From an uncultured Alphaproteobacteria bacterium (GTDB lineage: Bacteria; Pseudomonadota; Alphaproteobacteria; Rhodobacterales; Rhodobacteraceae): a stretch of DNA of 7,494 nt. The stretch lies in NCBI GenBank assembly GCA_929200295.1, contig CAKMZE010000004.1, forward strand, positions 9,176 through 16,669, in the 5' to 3' direction. The notes beneath the pieces are model-generated. The model did no database searches. It was not told where the DNA came from and saw only the letters and a program-made list of their open reading frames with translations. A program made the translations under genes and the position numbers. Positions 1-6,107 of the stretch are shown one piece after another; the stretch's first letter is position 1; each line of letters begins with the position of its first letter.

Positions 1-1000
1 CGAATGTCAGGCGGTGCGCGAGGGCGTTGGGCTTTTGGATATCTCGGGCTTTTCTCGGTTTGAGGTCACAGGCGCAGGTGCTGAGGCTTGGCTCAACACG
101 ATCTTTGCAACAAAGCTACCCAAACCGGGCCGCGCGCGGCTTGCTGTTGCCCTCGGCGATGATGGGCGGCTCAAAGGGGATCTGACGCTGTTTAACTGGG
201 GCGATGGCAGCTGGTGGATTATGGGCAGCTATTACCTGCGGCAATGGCATATGCGCTGGTTTAACGATCATATGGGTGCCGATGTAAACTTGTGTGATCT
301 AGGAGATGAAATGGCTGGTTTCTCATTATCAGGGCCGAAATCGCGCGCTGTGATTGAGAAACTTACGGATGGTCCTATCGGCGATCTATCTTTCATGGGC
401 TGCGGTGAATTTGATATCGGCCTCTTGCGCTGCAAGGTTGGTAGGCTCTCGGTCACCGGTGAAATGGGATATGAAATTCACTGCCGCATGGGGGATCATG
501 CGGTGCTGCGTAAAACCCTGCTTGCCGCTGGCGCGGATGAGGGCATGATCGAATACGGGTTTAATGCACTGCTCTCCCTGCGGTTAGAAAAATCATATGG
601 CATTTGGTCGGCAGAATTCACCCAAGGCTACACCCCGGGCATGACGGCGATGGACCGCTGGATTGATTTCGACAAGTCCGGGTTTGTGGGCCGCGATGCC
701 GCCCTTGCAGAGCGTGATGGCAACGGGCCTGCGCAAGTACAAGTCACGCTTGAGGTTGACGCCGATGATGCAGATGCCAGCGGGTATGAACCGATCTGGA
801 AAGACGGCGAGAAAATAGGCTTTGTCACCTCGGGCGGTTATGGACATACGCTGGGTAAATCGCTGGCGATGGGGCTTGTGAACATTGAGCACGCAGAGGT
901 CGGCACAAGGCTGACCACCCATATCGTGGGCAAAGAGCGTCAGGCCAAGGTCATCGCCGCCTCACCCTATGATCCCACAGGTCAGGCCATGCGCGGATGA
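1..1000 (+). CDS. Dimethylglycine/sarcosine dehydrogenase-like protein, C-terminal GcvT part (5' truncated by window edge)
   Basis: The reading frame is open from the first base: the codons before the GTG at 14 read ECQA and run into VREGVGLLDIS, the usual entry into the GcvT module of dimethylglycine dehydrogenase-type proteins. The GTG is therefore an internal valine and the gene starts upstream, where an FAD-dependent oxidoreductase domain of several hundred residues is expected but not visible. Visible parts in order are the GcvT folate-binding fold (GRLKGDLTLFN, then LSGPKSR and GEMGYEIHC), the linker LRLEKSYGIWSAEFTQGYTP, the FVGRDAAL segment, and the C-terminal GcvT barrel (GFVTSGGYGHTLGKSLAMGLV) ending SPYDPTGQAMRG. 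Such proteins oxidatively remove N-methyl groups and pass formaldehyde to tetrahydrofolate in the cytoplasm. The exact substrate (dimethylglycine, sarcosine or another methylated amine) cannot be read from this part. The TGA stop overlaps the next start (ATGA), so it is co-translated with the MttB-like gene. Confidence 0.
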   Translation, partial: ECQAVREGVGLLDISGFSRFEVTGAGAEAWLNTIFATKLPKPGRARLAVALGDDGRLKGDLTLFNWGDGSWWIMGSYYLRQWHMRWFNDHMGADVNLCDLGDEMAGFSLSGPKSRAVIEKLTDGPIGDLSFMGCGEFDIGLLRCKVGRLSVTGEMGYEIHCRMGDHAVLRKTLLAAGADEGMIEYGFNALLSLRLEKSYGIWSAEFTQGYTPGMTAMDRWIDFDKSGFVGRDAALAERDGNGPAQVQVTLEVDADDADASGYEPIWKDGEKIGFVTSGGYGHTLGKSLAMGLVNIEHAEVGTRLTTHIVGKERQAKVIAASPYDPTGQAMRG

Positions 1001-2520
1001 GAAAAGGGCGCGCAGCACGCAGGCAAGCAGAAGCCACATCGAAACGGCAGATTGATTATCACAATCTGAAAAACCCGTTTCCGGTGATGCGCGCCTTTAG
1101 CGATGACCATATCGCGGCCATGCACGAAGGCGCGCTGCACATCCTTGAGACCCATGGGATTAAGGTGCTTTTGCCCGAGGCGGCGCAGATTTTTGCCAAG
1201 GCAGGTGCGCGCTATGATGCTGACACACAGATGGCCTATCTTGGGCGCGACATCATTGCCGCCGCCGTTGCATCGGCCCCAAAAGAGATCGCTGTTGCCG
1301 CAGGCGCGCGGCACAAGGATATCACGCTTAAGCTCGGTAATCTGGTGTTTCAGCCGGGCGCGGGTGCCCCCCATGCCACTGATTTGGTCAAAGGCCGTCG
1401 CCCCGGCACGCGTGAAGACTATGATGATTTGACACGGCTGACCAACCACTTTGATGTGCTCCACATGATCCCGCCGCTGGTCGAGCCACAGGATGTGCCG
1501 CTCAATGTGCGACATTATTTTACGCTCAAATCGCAGCTCACGTTATCAGACAAGGTGCCGTTTGTGTTTTCGCGCGGTACACCACAGGTGCAAGAAAGCT
1601 TTGAGTTGCTGCAAGAGTTTCGCGGGCTCACAGATGCGCAATTTGCAGCACAGCCCCATTGTTACACGATCATTAACACCAATTCCCCGCGCACCCTTGA
1701 TATCCCGATGGCCCAAGGCTTGATCGATTTTGCACGCGCCGGTCAGGTGTCAATCGTTACACCCTTTACGTTGATGGGGGCTATGGCACCGATCACAGTT
1801 GCAGGTGCGATCACGCTTTCTCATGCAGAAGCCTTGGCCGCGATCACCCTCACACAGCTGACCAATCCGGGCGCGCCTGTGTGTTACGGCACCTTTACCA
1901 GTAACGTTGATATGAAATCAGGCGCACCTGTCTTTGGCACGCCCGAACATTATCGCGCCTCACTTGCGGCCGGGCAATTGGCCCGGTTCTTGGGCCTGCC
2001 GTGGCGATCCGCCTCTGGCAGCGCTGCGAATGCAAATAATGTGCAGGCTGCGAATGAAACGCAAATGGGGCTTTGGGGTTGTCTGATGGCGGGGTCCACG
2101 GTGGTGATCCATGCCGCTGGCTGGCTCGAAGGTGGGTTGAGCGTTTCTTATGAAAAGCTGATCACCGATATCGAGGTGTTGCAAATGGTGGCTGAGCTAT
2201 GCGCAGGCCATGAAGAAGCGGGCAGCGATCTCGCCCTGGATGCGATTGCCGAGGTACAGCCCTCGGGCCATTTCTTTGGTGCTGATCATACCATGGCGCG
2301 GTTTCAAACCGAATTTTATGCGCCATTGGTTCATGATTACGCCAATTACGGCACGTGGGAGGAACGGGGCCGCCCTGATACGAACGCTCGCGCGACCCAA
2401 ATCTGGCAGGATATTCTTACGGCTCCGCAAAAGACCTATGGCTCAGACACGGCCCGCGGCGCGCTATATGATGAGATTGCCAAACGCACAGCGGCAGGTG
2501 GCGCCGCACCGGTGAGCTAG
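997..2520 (+). CDS. MttB-superfamily (trimethylamine/betaine-type) corrinoid methyltransferase, non-pyrrolysine
   Basis: A 507-residue protein, the normal length for the MttB superfamily. These are TIM-barrel enzymes that transfer a methyl group from a quaternary or tertiary amine to a corrinoid protein. The N-terminus has the basic GRAARRQAEA stretch often seen in bacterial members, which supports the ATG at 997. The helical entry MHEGALHILETHGIKVL (about 42-58), VYGTFTSNVDMKSG-like block (CYGTFTSNVDMKSGAPVFGTPE, about 296-317), GLPWRSASGSAANANNVQAANE (about 333-354) and GWLEGGLSVSYEKLITDIE (about 375-393) are family hallmarks. There is no in-frame TAG inside the gene, so it does not encode pyrrolysine. 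It belongs with the non-Pyl branch, of which the characterised type is the glycine betaine methyltransferase MtgB. No corrinoid protein or methyl-corrinoid:folate methyltransferase lies in the window. The start overlaps the upstream stop by ATGA and has only a weak Shine-Dalgarno, suggesting coupling. The substrate is unknown. Confidence 0.9.
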   Translation: MRKGRAARRQAEATSKRQIDYHNLKNPFPVMRAFSDDHIAAMHEGALHILETHGIKVLLPEAAQIFAKAGARYDADTQMAYLGRDIIAAAVASAPKEIAVAAGARHKDITLKLGNLVFQPGAGAPHATDLVKGRRPGTREDYDDLTRLTNHFDVLHMIPPLVEPQDVPLNVRHYFTLKSQLTLSDKVPFVFSRGTPQVQESFELLQEFRGLTDAQFAAQPHCYTIINTNSPRTLDIPMAQGLIDFARAGQVSIVTPFTLMGAMAPITVAGAITLSHAEALAAITLTQLTNPGAPVCYGTFTSNVDMKSGAPVFGTPEHYRASLAAGQLARFLGLPWRSASGSAANANNVQAANETQMGLWGCLMAGSTVVIHAAGWLEGGLSVSYEKLITDIEVLQMVAELCAGHEEAGSDLALDAIAEVQPSGHFFGADHTMARFQTEFYAPLVHDYANYGTWEERGRPDTNARATQIWQDILTAPQKTYGSDTARGALYDEIAKRTAAGGAAPVS

Positions 2521-2523
2521 AAG

Positions 2524-3210
2524 ATGGCGCAGCCCCTACATCGTGATGACCCTGACAAGGACCCATTGGTCGGCAATGTGAAGGTCACAAAGCAAGACTG
2601 GCTCAACGTCGCGATGGACACGCTTGTGTCTGATGGGATGGAACAGGTCAAAGTGCTCACTTTGGCAGAGCGGCTTAGCGTGTCGCGTTCAAGCTTTTAC
2701 TGGTATTTCAAAAGCCGGCAGGACCTGCTGGATGCGCTTCTCGATCAATGGCTTGCCACAAATACCGCAGCCCTCGTGGCTGCCTCACAAGAGAACGCAA
2801 AGACAATCACGCAGGCCGTTTCAAACGTCTTTGCCTGCTTTATCAACCCCGCACGATTTCATAACCCGCTTGATTTTGCGATCCGTGACTGGGCGCGCAG
2901 ATCTGGCAAGGTCCGCCGCGTGCTCGACCGTTCTGATACGCAACGCCTAGACGCGATTACCCAGATGTTCATGCGGTTTGACTATGCGCCCAAAGACGCC
3001 GCTGCGCGGGCGCGCGTGCTCTATTACATGCAAATCGGCTATACGGATGCAGAGCTGCAAGAGCCGCTCGAACAGCGTTTGCAAATGGTGTCGCATTACC
3101 TTTATGTCTTTACGGGCAAGACAGCGCCAGAGGTTGAGATCGCGCAGTTCGCCGATCATATACGGGCTGTTTTTGCACAAGATACGGGTAAAGAGGGGCC
3201 ATCCCCATGA
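2524..3210 (+). CDS. TetR/AcrR-family transcriptional regulator
   Basis: A 228-residue protein with a TetR-type N-terminal DNA-binding domain at about residues 22-70: KQDWLNVAMDTLVSDGMEQV, then the helix-turn-helix LTLAERLSVSRSSFYWYFKSRQDLLDALL, whose SSFYWYFKSRQDLL end is the family signature. The rest (about 80-215) is helical ligand-binding and dimerisation sequence, with no recognisable effector site. It begins 3 bp after the MttB-like stop codon and its own stop overlaps the cytidylyltransferase start as ATGA, so it sits inside the operon it probably controls. Autoregulation in response to a methylated amine or its product is an inference from position. The operon promoter, and thus its likely operator, lies left of the window. 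The first 20 residues (charged, DDPDKDPLVGNVK) are an extension before the HTH. An alternative start at about residue 31 would cut the DNA-binding domain and is unlikely. Confidence 0.92.
   Translation: MAQPLHRDDPDKDPLVGNVKVTKQDWLNVAMDTLVSDGMEQVKVLTLAERLSVSRSSFYWYFKSRQDLLDALLDQWLATNTAALVAASQENAKTITQAVSNVFACFINPARFHNPLDFAIRDWARRSGKVRRVLDRSDTQRLDAITQMFMRFDYAPKDAAARARVLYYMQIGYTDAELQEPLEQRLQMVSHYLYVFTGKTAPEVEIAQFADHIRAVFAQDTGKEGPSP
3195..3206 (+). promoter_or_regulatory. GC hairpin covering the Shine-Dalgarno of the cytidylyltransferase gene
   Basis: GGGG (3195-3198), loop CCAT, CCCC (3203-3206) forms a short 4-bp stem ending directly at the ATG at 3207. The left arm is part of GAGGGG, the only Shine-Dalgarno-like sequence for this start, so the stem would hide it until a ribosome finishing the upstream TetR gene opens it. 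This would enforce translational coupling. The structure is read from the sequence; its effect is inference. Confidence 0.35.
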
Positions 3211-3911
3211 TCATCGGTCACATCGGCGTGCGCGCAGGCAGCAAGGGCGTGCCGGGCAAGAACTTTCGCGATATGCACGGCAAGCCGTTATTGGATTGGT
3301 CGCTCGATCAGCTTTTTGCGGCACCCGAGGTGGACGCCGTTGTTGTCTCAACCGATGGGCCCGAGATGTATGATCACGCTGTGGCGCGCGGGGCGCTGCC
3401 CATAGGATTACGCCCGGCGCATCTGGCCAGTGATACCGCAGGCAAGTGGTCCGTTTGGCAACATGCCTTGCAAGCGGTAGAAGCGATCAAAGGCCCGGCA
3501 GATGTGTTTCTTGATCTCGATTGTACATCGCCCTTGCGATTGCAATCTGACATCAGCGGCGCGCTAGCGCTTTTCGCGCAAGACCAGCCCGATATGGTGA
3601 TGGCCGTGTGCGAGGCGCGTTTAAACCCATATTTCAACCTGCTTGAAGCAGATGAAAGCGGGGCCTTACATGTGTCAAAGCCGCTCCCCGGTGGGGTCGT
3701 CGCCCGGCAACGGGCCCCTACGGTCTATCAACACGCCACGGGGACATATGTCGTCGCCCCCGATTATCTGCGCCGCGCGCATAGCATCTTTGACGGGCGG
3801 GTCATCCCTTATGTGGTCGATGAAGCCCGCAGCCAAGATATCGATAGCCCCACCGATTTTGAGATCGTGCAATTGCTGATGGCGCAACGTTTAGGCAACG
3901 CACCTAAGTAA
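3207..3911 (+). CDS. neuA: NeuA-like acylneuraminate (nonulosonic acid) cytidylyltransferase
   Basis: A 234-residue protein of the CMP-sialic acid synthetase family, which activates sialic, legionaminic or pseudaminic acids with CTP to the CMP-sugar used by glycosyltransferases. Seen in order are the N-terminal nucleotide-binding loop VRAGSKGVPGKNFRDMHGKPLLDW (about 8-31), VVVSTD (45-50), LDLDCTSPLR (102-111, where many relatives have QPTSPLR), RQRAPTVYQHATGTYVV (about 167-183) and the metal-site segment SQDIDSPTDFEIVQLLM (209-225, matching the family's DIDxxxD). The length equals that of bacterial short-form NeuA/PseF/LegF proteins. The start is fixed by the ATGA overlap with TetR. Being last in a methylamine-demethylation operon is unusual; its usual partner, a NeuB-type synthase, is at 6108 rather than adjacent. 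Which nine-carbon sugar it activates cannot be decided from sequence, and a related cytidylyltransferase role is possible. Confidence 0.85.
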   Translation: MIIGHIGVRAGSKGVPGKNFRDMHGKPLLDWSLDQLFAAPEVDAVVVSTDGPEMYDHAVARGALPIGLRPAHLASDTAGKWSVWQHALQAVEAIKGPADVFLDLDCTSPLRLQSDISGALALFAQDQPDMVMAVCEARLNPYFNLLEADESGALHVSKPLPGGVVARQRAPTVYQHATGTYVVAPDYLRRAHSIFDGRVIPYVVDEARSQDIDSPTDFEIVQLLMAQRLGNAPK

Positions 3912-3927
3912 TCACCTTGTGGTGCGT
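3898..3927. terminator. Possible weak terminator between convergent genes
   Basis: ACGCACC (3898-3904) and GGTGCGT (3921-3927) are a perfect 7-bp inverted repeat with a 16-nt loop. It spans the TAA stop of the cytidylyltransferase gene, in the 45-bp gap before the convergent regulator stop. A competing smaller hairpin, CACC-TTGT-GGTG, lies at 3913-3924. Only a short A run follows on the plus strand, not a T tract, so intrinsic termination is doubtful. Confidence 0.3.
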
Positions 3928-3956
3928 AAAACCGGCCCGCCCAAAGTACTGGCTGG

Positions 3957-4532
3957 CTAGGCGAGGATCGTTGGCTTTGGCTGGCCACGTTCGCCAAAGC
4001 TAATTTCGGGTGCAGTGATCTGACTAATCAGCTCACCTGTATTCACTGCATGGTAGAGAGATCTAGGTGGGCGGGAGGTGACATCAACGTTACGCCGCAC
4101 CCAGCGTCTGACCTCCATCTTTTTCAATGATTGTGACAAGGCACGATCCGTAATTGTGCGTAGATTTCGTTTGATGTCATTGAAGTGGCTCGGCCTGTGG
4201 ATTGCCGTTAAAACTGGCAAAGTCCACGAGCGTCGCAACAAATCCTGATCTTCGTCTGAGGCCACACTTTGAATTTTATTGGCAATCGCAGCGGCAATGA
4301 TGCCAAGCTTTGTTAGTCGGAATTCAGGGCGCAGAGGATGGCCATAACCGGGGTTTCGCTCTAACAACCCTATTGAGATCAGGTGGTCCATGCTTTGTGC
4401 AAAAGCGGTCCTGCTTGCGCCTGTCGCTGCCAACAGCGGTGCTTGTCGCCCGGCAATACCTATGTGCAATTGCGCTAATATAGGTATGGTCCAAGCTCTT
4501 GATGTGGTGTTGACAAACGTTTCAATGTACAT
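3957..4532 (-). CDS. Tandem HxlR-like winged-helix transcriptional regulator
   Basis: A 191-residue protein that appears to hold two copies of an HxlR-type winged helix. The first (about 12-78) reads RAWTIPILAQL, a turn with SRTAFAQSMDHLISIGLLER, and the wing ending FRLTKLG. The second (about 98-168) reads LLRRSWTLPVLTAIHRPSHFNDIKRNL, then ITDRALSQSLKKMEVRRWVRRNV, then RSLYHAVNTGELI. The second matches the HxlR pattern W-x-x-P-I/V-L, F-x-x-I, LSQ-x-L-x-x-ME and Y-x-x-x-x-x-G-E best. There is no cysteine in the protein, so the thiol-based sensing known for some HxlR-family proteins is not available. The start ATG at 4532 has no clear Shine-Dalgarno and a -10-like TATACT lies just upstream, suggesting a very short leader. 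It is divergent from the VOC gene by 39 bp and probably controls it and itself. Its GC content is lower than the flanking operons. Confidence 0.75.
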   Translation of the reverse strand: MYIETFVNTTSRAWTIPILAQLHIGIAGRQAPLLAATGASRTAFAQSMDHLISIGLLERNPGYGHPLRPEFRLTKLGIIAAAIANKIQSVASDEDQDLLRRSWTLPVLTAIHRPSHFNDIKRNLRTITDRALSQSLKKMEVRRWVRRNVDVTSRPPRSLYHAVNTGELISQITAPEISFGERGQPKPTILA

Positions 4533-4571
4533 AAAGTATAGTTAGTATATATTTAATAAGAAGGAAAGACC
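4510..4571. promoter_or_regulatory. Divergent promoter region of the HxlR-like regulator and VOC genes
   Basis: The 39-bp gap (4533-4571) is strongly AT-rich. For the plus strand, a perfect TTGACA lies at 4510-4515, inside the regulator's coding start, followed 16 bp later by TAAAGT (4532-4537) or further on by TATAGT (4537-4542). For the minus strand, TATACT occurs twice (complements of 4535-4540 and 4544-4549). These form a 9-bp-spaced direct repeat of AGTATA that could be a regulator site. The VOC Shine-Dalgarno AAGGA is at 4561-4565, 6 bp before the ATG. Promoter choice is inference. Confidence 0.45.
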
Positions 4572-4949
4572 ATGTCCCTTATTTCGTTAGAAAATACAAT
4601 CACAATCGCGCTTTCGGTCAAAGATCGCCATGCAAGCGCTGAGTGGTATGAGAATATGCTTGGCTTCGACACCATCTACCATGCAGATGAAGCAGGATGG
4701 TCCGAGCTTCAAACCAATACGGCAGGGGTCACGATTGGATTGGGTGAACATACCAAACCTGTGCCTGGAAATTGCGTTCCTGTCTTTGGTATAGCTGATC
4801 TTGATACAGCGAGACAAAAGCTGGAACAGGTCAATGTACGGTTTGACGGTGAAACTGATACCGTCGAGGGCATGGTGAAGACGGCAACTTTCTATGACCC
4901 AGATGGCAACGCGATGATGCTCGCCGAAGATTTGACTAAAGATGTGTAG
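4572..4949 (+). CDS. VOC-superfamily (glyoxalase/bleomycin-resistance fold) protein
   Basis: A 125-residue single-unit VOC protein, the usual size. The first beta-alpha-beta-beta-beta unit is ITIALSVKDRHASAEWYENMLGFDTIYHADEAGWSELQTNTAGVTIGLGEH (about 10-60, with WYENMLGF typical of the family). The second is VFGIADLDTARQKLEQVNVRF followed by KTATFYDPDGNAMMLAED (about 71-120), where YDPDGN and the late Glu119 are the family's C-terminal signature and likely metal-ligand region. VOC proteins include lyases, dioxygenases and sequestration-type resistance proteins; which applies here cannot be told. A good Shine-Dalgarno (AAGGA) supports the start. It is paired head-to-head with an HxlR-like regulator, a common arrangement for small inducible detoxification genes. 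The stop is TAG, and the same frame then stays open for 49 more codons. Confidence 0.88.
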   Translation: MSLISLENTITIALSVKDRHASAEWYENMLGFDTIYHADEAGWSELQTNTAGVTIGLGEHTKPVPGNCVPVFGIADLDTARQKLEQVNVRFDGETDTVEGMVKTATFYDPDGNAMMLAEDLTKDV

Positions 4950-5108
4950 TGCTTAGCTTCTCAGATCTGTCATAGGTTCATAGGCTTGCGAGGTAATGAG
5001 CGTCAGTTAGAAATGATCAGTCTGCTTTGGTATGGTCTTGACGTTTTACAGCAGATTGCTCGACCACCCACCGACTACACCGGCGACCAGCCAGAGTGAT
5101 ATATAACA

Positions 5109-5127
5109 GCTCATCAGACTTATGAGC
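5109..5127. repeat. Inverted repeat GCTCAT-7-ATGAGC
   Basis: GCTCAT (5109-5114) and ATGAGC (5122-5127) form a perfect 6-bp stem with a 7-nt loop, flanked on both sides by ATATAT runs (about 5099-5104 and 5128-5133). This could be an operator-like dyad or a hairpin. No T tract follows, so it is not a good terminator. Confidence 0.35.
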
Positions 5128-5189
5128 ATATATTGGTGGGGTAGCATAAAATGCGCAATCCAAACCAACCAAAGCTCGAGTGATCAAAG

Positions 5190-5205
5190 CTATGGAGCGC
5201 TATAG
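5190..5205. repeat. Short hairpin CTATGG-AGCG-CTATAG
   Basis: The arms at 5190-5195 and 5200-5205 pair over 6 positions (one G-T) around a 4-nt loop. It lies about 75 bp downstream of the phosphatase stop on that gene's strand and is not followed by a T run. It may be incidental. Confidence 0.2.
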
Positions 5206-5279
5206 ATCGAACGCAGGACTTATGCTCACCCGCAAAAACTGTTCAATAGATTACTGAATGGGTAAGACTACGATACTTA

Positions 5280-5984
5280 TCACCATCCCCGCCAAAACCG
5301 TTGGGTCGCTTTTTGTGCACCATAGGCTTTGGCCAATGCATCCGGGTCATACACATCCGTAATCCAGGTGCGCAGGTCGAGCCCTGTCGTTGCTCTCTGT
5401 TTCAAATAATTTTCAAGCAGAAAATCCAAACGTCCGGTCGCCGATTTGCGGATATGCAAATACCGAAACGTCAGTTGCGCGCGCGCCTCTTCGTCGGTTG
5501 CATCGCAATAGGTCAATAGATACATGGCGCTCGCCAACCCTGTGCGGTCCGCACCCGATTTACAATGCATGACAAACGGCTTTGGGATGGTTTCAAAGGC
5601 GTCTAATACAGCGATAAAACGTGCCCGTGTGGCAAACTCGCGGGCACCAAGTGGCGCGAAAACCAGATCAAGCCCGAGCGTTTTGCAGCTTTCCGCTTCA
5701 AACAAATAGGGAGATTTCTCTGTCTTACCACGCAGGCTGAGCACGGTGCGCACGCCTTTGGCTTTGAACCGTTCAAGTCGGGCATGATGGGGATGGTTCG
5801 ATCGAAACACGCCCGGTGCGATTTCGGCTTCGTTTTTCCACCAAAACCGCAATACCCCGTGATCAAGCCAAAGATAATGCCGCCACGCAGCTTTGCGCGT
5901 CTCGGGGGTGGAAATATCATTTCCTGTCGCGCGGTGCAGGCTGCGTTCTTTGTGGTGCACCCAATTGGCGAATTTACGCAACAT
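5280..5984 (-). CDS. Dual-specificity/tyrosine phosphatase-fold cysteine phosphatase
   Basis: A 234-residue protein with the phosphatase P-loop HCKSGADRTG (Cys141 and Arg147 of the C-x5-R motif) near the middle. The family's approach to the active site precedes it: GVFRSNHPHHARLERFKAKGVRTVLSLRG (about 58-86). The frame is open up to 6260, but that part runs antisense into the NeuB gene. The ATG at 5984 has a Shine-Dalgarno GAGGA (complement of 5993-5997) 8 nt away, so I start there. The N-terminal region (about 1-50, rich in W, H, R and K) has no signal peptide or clear membrane helix. The usual general-acid loop before the P-loop reads FAPLGAREFATR, with Glu116 where an Asp is common in relatives. 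The family hydrolyses phosphotyrosine or other phosphoesters, and the substrate here is unknown. It is divergent from NeuB by 123 bp, so a link with polysaccharide or nonulosonic-acid metabolism is plausible but unproven. Confidence 0.85.
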   Translation of the reverse strand: MLRKFANWVHHKERSLHRATGNDISTPETRKAAWRHYLWLDHGVLRFWWKNEAEIAPGVFRSNHPHHARLERFKAKGVRTVLSLRGKTEKSPYLFEAESCKTLGLDLVFAPLGAREFATRARFIAVLDAFETIPKPFVMHCKSGADRTGLASAMYLLTYCDATDEEARAQLTFRYLHIRKSATGRLDFLLENYLKQRATTGLDLRTWITDVYDPDALAKAYGAQKATQRFWRGW

Positions 5985-6107
5985 CTTTGCTGTCCTCATG
6001 CAGATCAGGCCATTCATGCCGGATAGAGCGGTCTTTGACAACGCAGCGTTTGCCCTTCGCGCCAGAACCGCATAGATCAAATACGAACAACATGTGGAGA
6101 CAGTCAT
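5985..6107. promoter_or_regulatory. Divergent intergenic region of the phosphatase and NeuB genes
   Basis: This 123-bp gap must hold both promoters. On the plus strand a perfect TTGACA lies at 6035-6040, but no good -10 follows at 16-18 bp. CATAGATCAAATAC (6071-6084) is the most AT-rich candidate for a -10. On the minus strand TTGTCA (complement of 6035-6040) overlaps the same site, also with a poor -10. The NeuB Shine-Dalgarno GGAGA is at 6096-6100, 7 nt before the ATG. The phosphatase Shine-Dalgarno is the complement of 5993-5997. Confidence 0.4.

Larger units (their letters stand above)
4950..5279. other. 330-bp AT-rich stretch without a convincing gene
   Basis: No frame gives a protein with recognisable motifs. 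The VOC frame continues open past its TAG to a TGA at 5097-5099 (49 codons, containing an ATG at about 5013 that would give 28 residues), but chance alone explains this. Base composition is clearly more AT-rich than the flanking operons, especially at 5100-5279. Two small inverted repeats are described separately. I see no tRNA, no recognisable riboswitch and no complete insertion-sequence ends. It could be decayed mobile or gene DNA. Confidence 0.5.

Noticed and set aside
14..16. GTG at 14 as the start of the first gene.
   Set aside because: The frame is open to the left edge and the residues before it (ECQA) continue the family consensus, so it is an internal valine.
982..1515. Long minus-strand open frame antisense to the MttB-like gene, and others like it across the coding genes.
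   Set aside because: They mirror strongly conserved plus-strand genes, have no recognisable domains and no supported starts.
2518..3210. The MttB-like gene ends in TAG and the TetR gene lies in the same frame 3 bp later, which could suggest amber readthrough or pyrrolysine insertion giving a fusion protein.
   Set aside because: The protein is already full length at the TAG, the TetR gene has its own ATG, and TAG is an ordinary stop here: it also ends the HxlR-like gene, the VOC gene and the right-edge gene.
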